39,001 nucleotides of DNA from Anaerolineae bacterium. Its GTDB lineage: Bacteria > Chloroflexota > Anaerolineae > Anaerolineales > UBA4823. Both the position numbers and the translations under genes were made by a program. Numbering within the stretch: the first letter of the stretch is position 1; each line of letters begins with the position of its first letter. Below are positions 15,858-24,427 of this stretch, piece by piece. Where the stretch lies: the NCBI GenBank assembly GCA_003130835.1, contig QEXX01000119.1, forward strand, positions 1 through 39,001. The letters are read 5' to 3'. The notes under the pieces were generated by a model. That model made no database searches and was not told the origin of the DNA. It was given only the letters and a program-made list of their open reading frames with translations.

Positions 15858-17771
15858 CTAATCTGCGGAAGCTACGGCTGTATCCGGTGGCAAGCTCGGT
15901 TCACTTGTCTCACGCAATGGTGCAGACGAACTTAGCCGTACATAAACAGCACCTTCTAAACCGTAATCGTAGGGTTCTCCGACCACCTCAATCGGTTCGG
16001 GGTAGTTGTGAGCCGGAATCGGTGTGGGCAAGAGGGCCCACTCAGGCGAGCGCGAACGCCACACGTTGGTGGTCACCACTTTGCCTTTGGCTGCGCTGTA
16101 AGCGAAGTTTATGAAGGCAATGATTAGCGAGATACCGATCACATAGGCAGCCACGGTTATCAGTAAATGGCTGAATTCAATTTGCAAGGCCGGATCGTAA
16201 TCGGCAATCCGTCGGCGCATTCCTAACAAGCCCACTTGCATCTGGCCCAGCGATTGCACATAGAAGGCCGGCAGCATCATATAGAAGTGGATTTTCCCCA
16301 GAGTCTCGTTATACATCCGCCCGGTGATCTTGGGGAACCAATAATAGATGGCTGCCAAGAAGGGGAAGAGGAAGCCGCCAAACATGGTGGCATGGAAGTG
16401 CCCGACAATCCAATAGGTATCTTGCAAATGCAGATCCGTTGCCACCACGCCATTCGGTGGGCCGCTCAAACCTCCTAGTAAGAAGATCGAGATGGCACCC
16501 AAGACAAACAACATTGGCGTTTCAAAGGATAGTTTCCCTTCCCAAATTGTTGCCACCCAACTGAAGAATTTGACACCGGTCGGCACGGCGACCAGTAAGG
16601 TGCTATACATAAAGGGTACACGCAGGTACGGCTCCATCCCGGAGGTGAACATATGGTGCGCCCACACGAGGAAGCCAACCAGAGCAATACCAAATGAGGA
16701 GAGCGCTACCCAGCGGTATCCAAAGAGCGGCTTACGCGCAAAGACCGGCAACAATTCACTGATCACCCCTAAACCGGTCAACACAAACACATAAACGGCC
16801 GGATGCGAATAAAACCAAAACAGATGCTGGAACAAGATTGGATTGCCGCCCTTGGCCGGTTCAAAGAAAGCCATGCCAAACAAGCGCTCAAACATAACTA
16901 ACTGGAAGGATAAGCCGATCAACTGCGTTGCCGTGAGGGCAATCAAAGCAGTGGCAGCCGCTGTCCAAACAAAGACCGGCATGCGAAAGTAGGTCATCCC
17001 TTTCGCTCGCAGCTTCATGACCGTAGCAATGATATTGAGGGCGCCAAAGATAGAGGAGAAGCCGATGAAATAAACGCCCAGCAAAAACCATTGCGTCCCT
17101 AAAGGCGCCCGACTACTCAGCGGTGGATAACCCGTCCAACCTGTTTCCAAGCCGCCCATAAACAAAGTGCCGACCAACAAGATAACCGCCGGCACGTTGA
17201 TCCAATAGGCAAAGGCGTTCAAGCGCGGAAAAGCCATATCATTGGCGCCAATTAACAAGGGCACCAAATAGTTTGACATCGCTCCAACACCCAACAACAT
17301 GCCGCCGATCATGACAATGCCATGCAGGGTCATGATGGTGTTGTAATCTTGCGGTTGCAGGAATTGAATGCCCGGAGCAATCAATTCCGTGCGGAAGATG
17401 ATCGCAAACAAACCCGCCAACGAGATCACGATGAGGGCTGTCACGCCATATTGGATACCGATGATTTTGTGATCATACGAAACACTAAGGTATTTCGCCC
17501 ATCCCTGCAAACGCGGGTCGGTTTCCGGGAAATCGGGCGTCTCCTCGCCCAACGCCCATTTGATCCAATCGCGCATGACACCCACCATCAGCATAAAGCC
17601 AATGGTGCCAAACACTCCTGCGAGCACCCAAGCCGCTTCAGGATTCCAAACCGGCAATCCCAGCAAAGCTCGAATGCCGCTAACCAAACCCAAACCGATC
17701 AACACCCCCAAAGTCATACCGATCAGTCCGCGCACCAAGCCAATTTCAAAAAGATGAACTTTTTCCTTCAT
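15858..17771 (-). CDS. ctaD: Cytochrome c oxidase subunit I, A2-type heme-copper oxidase
   Basis: 637 aa. Two extra N-terminal helices (~10-65) precede the 12-helix core. Heme a ligands His150 and His460, CuB ligands His323, His372 and His373, heme a3 ligand His458, and the K-channel Lys (PTGVKFFSW, Lys401) are present. The helix VI motif is YSHPAVY (321-327): the Glu of A1-type HPEVY is missing and the Tyr-Ser pair of A2-type enzymes replaces it. His323-Tyr327 is the expected cross-linked pair. The ~60-residue tail is Pro/Ser-rich. GGGAG lies 8 bases before ATG, 12 bases after coxB. It reduces O2 to water and pumps protons. Confidence 0.96.
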   Translation of the reverse strand: MKEKVHLFEIGLVRGLIGMTLGVLIGLGLVSGIRALLGLPVWNPEAAWVLAGVFGTIGFMLMVGVMRDWIKWALGEETPDFPETDPRLQGWAKYLSVSYDHKIIGIQYGVTALIVISLAGLFAIIFRTELIAPGIQFLQPQDYNTIMTLHGIVMIGGMLLGVGAMSNYLVPLLIGANDMAFPRLNAFAYWINVPAVILLVGTLFMGGLETGWTGYPPLSSRAPLGTQWFLLGVYFIGFSSIFGALNIIATVMKLRAKGMTYFRMPVFVWTAAATALIALTATQLIGLSFQLVMFERLFGMAFFEPAKGGNPILFQHLFWFYSHPAVYVFVLTGLGVISELLPVFARKPLFGYRWVALSSFGIALVGFLVWAHHMFTSGMEPYLRVPFMYSTLLVAVPTGVKFFSWVATIWEGKLSFETPMLFVLGAISIFLLGGLSGPPNGVVATDLHLQDTYWIVGHFHATMFGGFLFPFLAAIYYWFPKITGRMYNETLGKIHFYMMLPAFYVQSLGQMQVGLLGMRRRIADYDPALQIEFSHLLITVAAYVIGISLIIAFINFAYSAAKGKVVTTNVWRSRSPEWALLPTPIPAHNYPEPIEVVGEPYDYGLEGAVYVRLSSSAPLRETSEPSLPPDTAVASAD

Positions 17772-17783
17772 AGTCGCACTCCC

Positions 17784-19241
17784 TTAGCGTAAGGTCTTGA
17801 TAAAGGCAATGATGTCTTGAATGCGTTCATCGCTTAAGTCTTGGCCGACATTGGCTGGCATCACATTGGGGTAGCCTTCCACAATAGCAGCGCCTGGGTT
17901 GCGGATCGACTCGATAATGTAGGCCTCATCCGCAATCACTGTCCTGCCATCGGCTAGCTTCACTTCAGAACCAAACAAACCAAGCCAGCTCGGGCCGACC
18001 AGCTTCGAACCATCCAAAGAGTGACACGATAGACAACCATATTGATTCGACCACTTGCGCCCGCGTTCGACCGGATCGGTCGACTCACCGGTCTGCTGAG
18101 CCACCCATACATCAAAGTCCGCTTGAGAAACCACAATCACCGGTGATTCCATATAAGCATGGCGAATCCCACACAATTCGGCACAGCGCACTTTATAGGA
18201 GCCAATTTCCGTAGGGGTAATGCGTAACGTGCGCACAAATTCCTCACCGCCGGGCAGCAAGTCCTGCTTGACGCGAAATTCGGGCACCCAGAAGGAGTGA
18301 ATGACATCTTGGGAAGTTAAGTAAAGAACCACCTGTTTGTTTACCGGCAATACAAGTTCATTTGAAACGATTCCATAGCGGGGATATTCAAACCGCCATG
18401 TCCATTGCATCCCGATGACATCCACTTCTAATGCCTTGGGGTCAGGACGTTCAACCTCGGCAAGCGATCGGGCGCCCAAAAAAGACAAGCCTAAGACGAT
18501 AATCAATGGAATGGTTGTCCAAGTTACCTCCAGCTTTGTGTTGCCTTCGATATGGCGCGCATCGCTTTCATCTCCCTTGCGACGGCGAAACACGACAATG
18601 CTGTACAGCATGAACACAACGATTAGGGAAAACAAGAAAGCAATGGCAAAGAACATTAATCGAAACAGTTGATCGATCGGCTGCGCCTGAGTGCTAGCGG
18701 CAACCGGCAGCAGGCGCACTTGTCCTGCGCCTAAGATCAGCAACACCGTCAAGACAACAACCAAAAATCCTGCTACAACGAAATGCTTCATACGGTTACT
18801 CCTTGATGAATTGTTTCGTTTATCAACCCCAGCCGAACTCACTTTTAACTTGGTACTCGCCTCTTGCCATCCCTCAAACCATTCCTCAAATTGAGAGAGG
18901 GGCAACTCGCGTCGATCATAGAGCATAGCACTTTCCGGATTGGATAAAGAAACCAGGATAATGCGTTTCTGTCCGCCTCCACCCACAAATCGCCGCAGGA
19001 AATCCTCCTGGTTTAGCTGATCATCGTCGTAATCGACGATCACCAAATCCACTTCGTGCTTTTCCAAAACCTCAATGGCGCTCTCAAAGTTGGTGACTTC
19101 TGCGACGATCTCGACTTTTACCCCAAGTTTTTTCTTAAATAAGCTCATCAAACCATGTCGAAAGAGGGCATGGTTTGAAGCAATGAGAACCCTTACTGTT
19201 GAGCGACTGAAATTGCGAAACATACCCAGAATCCTGCTCAA
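17784..19241 (-). CDS. ctaC: caa3-type oxidase subunit II with in-frame pseudo-receiver extension
   Basis: The frame is open for 485 codons from TTG 19241; ATG 19223 (residue 7) is a better long start. Residues ~15-120 are a response-regulator receiver-like domain: VRVLIASNHALFRHGLMSLF and DLVIVDYD (Asp70). The acidic pair is replaced by Ser-Asn and the beta5 Lys region is lost, so phosphorylation is doubtful. From Met151 (18791) it is ordinary CoxB: signal-like helix, two membrane helices, CuA ligands His315, Cys353, Cys357, His361, Met364, then a cytochrome c domain (CLSCH 403-407, Met461). AAGGAG sits 7 bases before Met151, so a separate 335-aa CoxB is very likely made. A fusion, a nested start, or both are possible. 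Confidence 0.9.
   Translation of the reverse strand: MSRILGMFRNFSRSTVRVLIASNHALFRHGLMSLFKKKLGVKVEIVAEVTNFESAIEVLEKHEVDLVIVDYDDDQLNQEDFLRRFVGGGGQKRIILVSLSNPESAMLYDRRELPLSQFEEWFEGWQEASTKLKVSSAGVDKRNNSSRSNRMKHFVVAGFLVVVLTVLLILGAGQVRLLPVAASTQAQPIDQLFRLMFFAIAFLFSLIVVFMLYSIVVFRRRKGDESDARHIEGNTKLEVTWTTIPLIIVLGLSFLGARSLAEVERPDPKALEVDVIGMQWTWRFEYPRYGIVSNELVLPVNKQVVLYLTSQDVIHSFWVPEFRVKQDLLPGGEEFVRTLRITPTEIGSYKVRCAELCGIRHAYMESPVIVVSQADFDVWVAQQTGESTDPVERGRKWSNQYGCLSCHSLDGSKLVGPSWLGLFGSEVKLADGRTVIADEAYIIESIRNPGAAIVEGYPNVMPANVGQDLSDERIQDIIAFIKTLR
18792..18804 (-). promoter_or_regulatory. Strong internal ribosome binding site at CoxB Met151
   Basis: AAGGAG (18804-18799, minus strand) with a 7-base spacer to ATG 18791, inside the longer reading frame. 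The protein from this ATG begins MKHFVVAGFLVVV, a normal CoxB signal/anchor, so this site probably decides the start of the mature oxidase subunit. Confidence 0.7.
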
Positions 19242-19320
19242 GTTTCAACCCTAATGTATCAAACAAGGGTCGGTTTGTCATACACCCCTAACCGATAAAC
19301 GAGGGATTGTCTGGTAACAC

Positions 19321-19348
19321 AGAGGGGTGATTTTGTCATCACCCCTCT
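19321..19348 (-). other. Hairpin between the regulator gene and the oxidase genes
   Basis: AGAGGGGTGAT (19321-19331) and its exact complement (19338-19348) form an 11-bp stem with a 6-base loop, just after the response regulator stop at 19357 and about 100 bases before the coxB frame. No T run follows on either strand, so it may be a processing or attenuation element instead of a simple terminator. The rest of 19242-19356 shows no clear promoter. Confidence 0.5.
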
Positions 19349-19356
19349 GATAGAGC

Positions 19357-19998
19357 CTAGTACTCAGCGGCGCTGATCAAACCCAGCTGCACCGCTTTAC
19401 GGGTTGCTTCCACCCGATTTGACGCTTCAAGCTTTTCAAGAATATGCCGGACGTGCGTCTTTACAGTATTTTCGGAGATAAACAGTTCATTCGAGATTTG
19501 AGCCGTCGTTAGGCCGCGTGCTAAACAAGAGAGCACTTCAATTTCCCGGGCACTCAACCCAATTTCTTGTTGGGGCGTCTTGCCACTAGCTACTGCGCTC
19601 ATCACTTGCTTGGTCACCTCTGGAGAAAGCACCCCCAGGCCGCGGTGCACTTGGTCGATCGCCTTTCTTAAATCTTCGGGAGAAGCATTCTTGAGGATAT
19701 ACCCATCTGCCCCAGCTGAGATGGCACTAAGCAGGTCTTCGTCCGACTTAGAAATCGTCAACATGATAATACGACACGATTCATGTCCTTTGAGTGCGCG
19801 CACGGTTTCTACGCCGCCCATCACCGGCATATTGACATCCATCAAGACAATATCCGGTTTGGTTTGTCGGACGACATCCAGAGCTTCGCGCCCGTTTGCA
19901 GCCTCCCCGACCACCTGAAACTCCCCCATTTCGCTCAGTAAACTGATCAAGCCAGATCGAAACAAAGCATGATCATCAACGACCACAATGCGGATCAT
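19357..19998 (-). CDS. NarL/FixJ-type response regulator
   Basis: 213 aa from ATG 19998, which overlaps the kinase stop as ATGA and has AGGAG 9 bases upstream (a TTG at 20007 is too near that site). Receiver domain ~1-118 with the acidic pair (VVVDDHALFR), the phosphoacceptor in VLMDVNMP, and the beta5 Lys (GYILKN). A LuxR-type HTH is at ~145-207 (LSAREIEVLSCLARGLTTAQISNELFISENTVKTHVRHIL). It is paired with the kinase just upstream and lies directly before the oxidase operon, so control of oxidase genes is a reasonable inference. The receiver-like domain at the front of coxB resembles it. Confidence 0.95.
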   Translation of the reverse strand: MIRIVVVDDHALFRSGLISLLSEMGEFQVVGEAANGREALDVVRQTKPDIVLMDVNMPVMGGVETVRALKGHESCRIIMLTISKSDEDLLSAISAGADGYILKNASPEDLRKAIDQVHRGLGVLSPEVTKQVMSAVASGKTPQQEIGLSAREIEVLSCLARGLTTAQISNELFISENTVKTHVRHILEKLEASNRVEATRKAVQLGLISAAEY

Positions 19999-21791
19999 GT
20001 TTGCCAACTCCTCTCCAATTGCGATAGCGGCAATCGAATTTGCACCGTTGCTCCTTGATTGGGTTGACTGATGATTTGGAGTTCGGCGCCGATCAATTCC
20101 GCGCGCTCCTGCATACCCCGTAAACCATACTGGGAATGCGGTCTGACTTCTTCTGGACGGAAGCCCACGCCATCATCGCGCACCTCCAAAATCAGCCACT
20201 CGCCTTTCACGGCTGTATGCACCTGTACCCGATGGGCATGGGCATGTTTACGAACATTACTCAGTGACTCTTGGATGATGCGCACTAGCTGGGCGTTAAT
20301 CTCGACCGGCAAACGCAAGTCAGGTGGGTCAACCTCGCACTCGCAGGGAATTCCGCTGGTCTCACGAAACTCATCCAGAGTTTCCTGTAAAAGTTCAGCG
20401 AGCGGAGCATCATAGATCGAAATGCGCAATTGATCAATCGCATGGCGCGCTTCAATGTAAGCATCGCTGATTGCCTCATGTAATAACTGCGTGGTCTGAT
20501 CGGCGCGTTCTATCTCTCCCTGCTCCAAATAAGCCCGAAGCTGGGAAATTTTTAGCTTCAAGAAACCTAAGGTTTGGGCAAGCCCATCGTGGATTTCGCG
20601 CGCGAGCCGAATGCGCTCCTGTAAGATTGCCTTGATCTCAACCTCAGCAAGCAAGTTGGCGTTCTGAAGCAAGAAGGAGATTTGGGTGATGATTGCCTTG
20701 AGCATTTCCTCCTGTTTTAGAGTCAATTCTTGCGTGCTAGGCAGAACAATTTGTAACACCCCTCTCAAATCCCTACGATCAATGGGAATAGGAATGGTGA
20801 CCAGAGCAACAGAAGCTTTGCTTGCCTCAAATTCTAAATCAATCGGGCTGCGGATTTTCTCCAGCTTAGTCAGGTTTTTACGAGAAATAAAAGAGTAGAA
20901 GATTGCCTTGTGTGCTTCGCTGAGTGTGCCAAAAATGAATTCTTTGATCGGTTTCTTGAGATGGGAATCCCATACAGATACGATTGCGATTTGAATGCCA
21001 AGCCCACGCGCCAACCCCCTTAATAATTCGTCAACAAAAAAGCCCACATCCAAATGCTGTTTGATCGATTCGAGTTGCAAATGGACATGGGCTTCCCGAG
21101 AACGCAATCTTGCCCCATCAAGGGCTAAGGCAGTTTGATCGCTAATCAAGCGCAGCAGGTATTCTTGTTCACGCTCCAGAGCAGCCTCACGAGGGAAAAA
21201 TAGATGAAAGACACCCAACTCTTGGCTAAGGCGTTGGATGGGCACACAATACACAGGGAGCTGGTCATCACTGCCATACAGCAACGGGCATTGGTCAGCC
21301 ATCAACTGGGTTCGATGACAATTGGGGCACTTCTTCCGTATGGAAGGCGAACTCAAATACTCCAGCCACTCCTTCGTTACGCCGGGGGGCAATTCACCCT
21401 TCACTCGGGTGTTCAAGGTTGCCCCTAGTTCGTCGATGAGGGTAAAGCTCGCTGCTTTCGCATTGGAAACCTCTAACATGAGTTCGAGAGCGCTATTCAA
21501 AATTTGGGCTTCATCGGTCGCAGTGGCAAACAGTTGACTAATGCGGACAATGTTTTCATACTTGGCAAAAGCCTGCTCATTCAACGCCTGGATTTGCTTT
21601 CGTAGTTCTTGGAGGTGATGGGCTTTTTGCTCCGTTTGTTGCCAAAGAAAATACAGTGTGCCAAGGCTAATCAACCCCAGCACAACCATCAACCCTTTGA
21701 GCAGAGCGGTAATAGGCAAAACAGCGACCCCTCCTCCCACAAGGATTACGGTCGCACTAACACCCATCCAGAACCAAACTGCGCTCTTCAT
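19995..21791 (-). CDS. GAF sensor histidine kinase (HisKA_3 type)
   Basis: 598 aa from ATG 21791 (a TTG one codon earlier is also possible). Two membrane helices at ~5-50 are followed by a short coiled segment, a GAF domain (~80-220), a second GAF domain (~235-385), and a NarX/DegS-type transmitter with phospho-His in LAREIHDGLAQTLG (~402) and an ATP-binding domain (NVRKHAHA, DDGVGF, YGLRGMQERA). Numbering here is from the TTG. The first GAF carries four cysteines in CPNCH, DQCPLL and VYCVP (156, 159, 169, 183), a possible redox or metal site. It overlaps its response regulator and stands between a peroxiredoxin and the oxidase genes. Confidence 0.92.
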   Translation of the reverse strand: MKSAVWFWMGVSATVILVGGGVAVLPITALLKGLMVVLGLISLGTLYFLWQQTEQKAHHLQELRKQIQALNEQAFAKYENIVRISQLFATATDEAQILNSALELMLEVSNAKAASFTLIDELGATLNTRVKGELPPGVTKEWLEYLSSPSIRKKCPNCHRTQLMADQCPLLYGSDDQLPVYCVPIQRLSQELGVFHLFFPREAALEREQEYLLRLISDQTALALDGARLRSREAHVHLQLESIKQHLDVGFFVDELLRGLARGLGIQIAIVSVWDSHLKKPIKEFIFGTLSEAHKAIFYSFISRKNLTKLEKIRSPIDLEFEASKASVALVTIPIPIDRRDLRGVLQIVLPSTQELTLKQEEMLKAIITQISFLLQNANLLAEVEIKAILQERIRLAREIHDGLAQTLGFLKLKISQLRAYLEQGEIERADQTTQLLHEAISDAYIEARHAIDQLRISIYDAPLAELLQETLDEFRETSGIPCECEVDPPDLRLPVEINAQLVRIIQESLSNVRKHAHAHRVQVHTAVKGEWLILEVRDDGVGFRPEEVRPHSQYGLRGMQERAELIGAELQIISQPNQGATVQIRLPLSQLERSWQT

Positions 21792-21821
21792 CAACGACTC
21801 ACTTCATGCAAACCTTTTCTG

Positions 21822-22292
21822 TTAACCTGTAGTCTCTTCCAAAACCTTCAAGATTTCTTGACTATGCCCTTCTGGCTTAACATTTTCGAAAACCCGCAGA
21901 ATTTTACCATCTTTATCAATCAGGTAAGTCGTCCGAAAGACGCCGTCGTATTCCTTGCCCATGAATTTTTTGCGCCCCCAAACCCCATACAGCTCACAGA
22001 TGGAATGATCTGTATCAGCAAGCAGGGTAAAGGGTAAATTGTATTTGGTTTTGAATTTTTGGTGCTTTTTGACATCATCCGGACTAATGCCAATGATCGA
22101 AACGCCGGCCTTTTCATAATCCTGATATTGATCCCGAAAACCGCAGGCTTCGGTAGTACATCCGGGGGTATCGTCTTTGGGATAGAAATATAGAACAACC
22201 ACCTTGCCCCGATAATCGGATAAGCGACGCAGTTCTCCGTTTTCATCGGGCAGAGCAAAATCTGGAGCTTGGCTTCCAGCGGCTAAGGGCAT
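21822..22292 (-). CDS. bcp: Thioredoxin-dependent peroxiredoxin, Bcp/PrxQ type
   Basis: 156 aa. Thioredoxin fold with peroxidatic and resolving cysteines five residues apart in PKDDTPGCTTEACGFRD, as in PrxQ. It reduces hydrogen and organic peroxides in the cytoplasm using thioredoxin. AGGAGG lies 6 bases before the ATG. The sensor kinase follows 30 bases later on the same strand and may share its transcript, linking peroxide defence and respiration control. The 118 bases upstream (22293-22410) show only weak promoter-like bases. Confidence 0.95.
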   Translation of the reverse strand: MPLAAGSQAPDFALPDENGELRRLSDYRGKVVVLYFYPKDDTPGCTTEACGFRDQYQDYEKAGVSIIGISPDDVKKHQKFKTKYNLPFTLLADTDHSICELYGVWGRKKFMGKEYDGVFRTTYLIDKDGKILRVFENVKPEGHSQEILKVLEETTG

Positions 22293-22410
22293 AAGAACCT
22301 CCTACCAGAATTGGCTAAGTGAATCTCGATCCAACATGAGTTTGTAACATCTTGCACAAACTGCTGAGGGTATTTTACTGCATAATTCGACAATAAACAT
22401 AAGATTTATA

Positions 22411-24402
22411 TCAATTTTGCTCACTCTCCAAACGAGCAATCAATTTGCCCATCGGTTCCACATCATAGCCCGGTAGTTGTTGAATCGTCTGACGGAACTG
22501 AGGGTCGTGAAGGACATCCATTAAGGGGCTGATAAGCTCATCCTCGAAAAATTCTCTAGGAAATACCAAGTGATACTCTTCAGAGAATAAGGGAATAAAA
22601 TCCAAGTCAAGGGCTTGAGCAGCCGCAGCAATGCCTAAACCACACGTAGCTCTCCCCGAAGCTACGGCGGCAGCCACGGCCAGATGGGTAAATTCCTGCG
22701 CTTCGTAACCTCGAATCATATGCGAATCAATGCCTAACTGTTTCAAGTGATAATCGAGGAGGATGCGGGTACCAGCGCCGCTCTGGCGATTGACAAAGCG
22801 CACGTCTTCTCGAGTGAGATCGGCTAGGGTTCGCAATCCTTGAGGATTACCCTTTGGCACAATCAAGCCTTGCATCCGATTGGCGAAGCCGATCACGACA
22901 ACCGCTCGGTTGGGCAGGTATTGGCGGATATAGGGGAGGTTATATTGGCCCGATTCAGGGTGCAGAAGGTGGGAGCCAGCAAGGTGAGCTTCTCCTCTGC
23001 GCAAAGCGATCAGCCCTCCCAAACTCCCTACGTTTGCTGAAACCAAGCGACGCTGACGGCGCGCCAAGAATTGAGCAAGCACATCCAACCCGACATCATG
23101 CGACCCAATGGCGAGTATCGTCCTTTCAATATCCTCAATCGACCGGTACATGCGTACGGTTACCTGCTCGCCGGCTTCCAAGCCTTGAATGCCGCGTGGG
23201 ACAACCACGATCCCATCCGCCTGCACCAACGAGGTAATCACCCCTGCCCCGCGCGAGAGTGGTGCCGCGCACACCCGTTCACCAACTTTGCCCACAACGA
23301 CGCGCACATAATCATCATCGCCCCCTGGCGAAGTAATTTTCTTCGTGATGACAGCAGAGACGCTCGGCGGAGTGCTATGCGGCTTTCCTAACCAACGCTC
23401 CAGGATGGGCTTGACGAAAATCTCATTGGTCAAGGCAGCCGAGACGGGATAGCCCGGCACCCCTACTACCAAAACATAGGAGCGCTCGGATGTGTCATTC
23501 TCTGTGCGCTTGACCATCCCCAGCACCACCGGATGGCCGGGACGGACAGCAACGCCATGCACAAAGACATACCCTAAAGAATCGATGACTTTTGCTGTGT
23601 AATCCTCTGAGCCAGCTGACGATCCAGCGTTGACCAACACTAAGTCATGCGTTTGGGCGGCTTCAAGCACCGCCTGACGTATGCTCTCAAAGTGGTCTTT
23701 TACGATTGGGAAGCGCGTTGCTTCACCTCCAAAGGAACGAATCTGGGCTGCCAATACAATCGAGTTGAATTCGATAATTTTTCCAGCTTCCACTGCCTCG
23801 CCAATCGGGATTAATTCATCGCCGGTAGGGATAACGGCAACTTTTGGTTTACGCGCAACCCAAACCTTGGTTTGACCACTGGCAGCAATCGCCCCTAAAT
23901 CAACCGCTCGCAACGTCTGCCCAGAAGGCAAAACCAATTGAGTCGCAACAATATCTTCCCCCATCGGCCGCACATGTTGCCAGGGTACCACGGCAGCGCG
24001 AATGCGAATGCGCCTCGGATGGCGAGGGTCGGCTGCCACTGTTGCGGTTTCCGTCAAGGGTTCTACATTTTCAATGGGAATCACCGCATCTGCCCAAATA
24101 GGAATTGGATCTCCCGTATCGACATACACCGCCTGCTCACCGACTTCGAGGTCAATCGGTTCCGTAACCGTCGCCCCGTTCGTGCTTCCAGCCCGCACAG
24201 CAAAGCCATCCATGGCAGCACCGTGATAATGCGGTGAGGAAATGGTTGCCCAGACCGGTTCTGCCAGAACCCGATCAAGCGCATTCTCGTCAACATTAAT
24301 CTGTTCTTTTCCCAGCACCGCTCCCCAACCGTGTTGGGTTAACTCTTGCCATAGTTTTTCCTGAGCTTCATCTAACGGAATATCTTTCAAGTAAACGCTC
24401 AT
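22411..24402 (-). CDS. MoeA-type molybdopterin molybdenumtransferase fused to PBP-like domain
   Basis: 663 aa. Residues ~1-415 are MoeA: AAMDGFAVRAG, VDTGDPIPIWADAVIPIENV, KVAVIPTGDELIPIGE, the MPT-binding DLVLVNAGSSAGSEDYT, and GVPGYPVSAAL. Residues ~425-650 form a periplasmic-binding-protein-like fold (GSHDVGLDVLAQFL, NVGSLGGLIALRRGEAHLAGSHLL, NRQSGAGTRILLDYHL). There is no signal peptide, so this half may sense or hold an oxyanion in the cytoplasm. The architecture is known in several bacteria and archaea. GAGG precedes ATG by 8 bases; the second moeA is 25 bases upstream. It could serve molybdenum or tungsten. Confidence 0.92.
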   Translation of the reverse strand: MSVYLKDIPLDEAQEKLWQELTQHGWGAVLGKEQINVDENALDRVLAEPVWATISSPHYHGAAMDGFAVRAGSTNGATVTEPIDLEVGEQAVYVDTGDPIPIWADAVIPIENVEPLTETATVAADPRHPRRIRIRAAVVPWQHVRPMGEDIVATQLVLPSGQTLRAVDLGAIAASGQTKVWVARKPKVAVIPTGDELIPIGEAVEAGKIIEFNSIVLAAQIRSFGGEATRFPIVKDHFESIRQAVLEAAQTHDLVLVNAGSSAGSEDYTAKVIDSLGYVFVHGVAVRPGHPVVLGMVKRTENDTSERSYVLVVGVPGYPVSAALTNEIFVKPILERWLGKPHSTPPSVSAVITKKITSPGGDDDYVRVVVGKVGERVCAAPLSRGAGVITSLVQADGIVVVPRGIQGLEAGEQVTVRMYRSIEDIERTILAIGSHDVGLDVLAQFLARRQRRLVSANVGSLGGLIALRRGEAHLAGSHLLHPESGQYNLPYIRQYLPNRAVVVIGFANRMQGLIVPKGNPQGLRTLADLTREDVRFVNRQSGAGTRILLDYHLKQLGIDSHMIRGYEAQEFTHLAVAAAVASGRATCGLGIAAAAQALDLDFIPLFSEEYHLVFPREFFEDELISPLMDVLHDPQFRQTIQQLPGYDVEPMGKLIARLESEQN

Positions 24403-24427
24403 CTGCCTATCCTCACCTTATAAGATA

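Noticed and set aside
21300-21340. CxxCH in the sensor kinase as a covalent heme c site
   Set aside because: Two helices precede it and the domain lies in the cytoplasm, where cytochrome c maturation does not occur; a metal or disulfide role is more likely.
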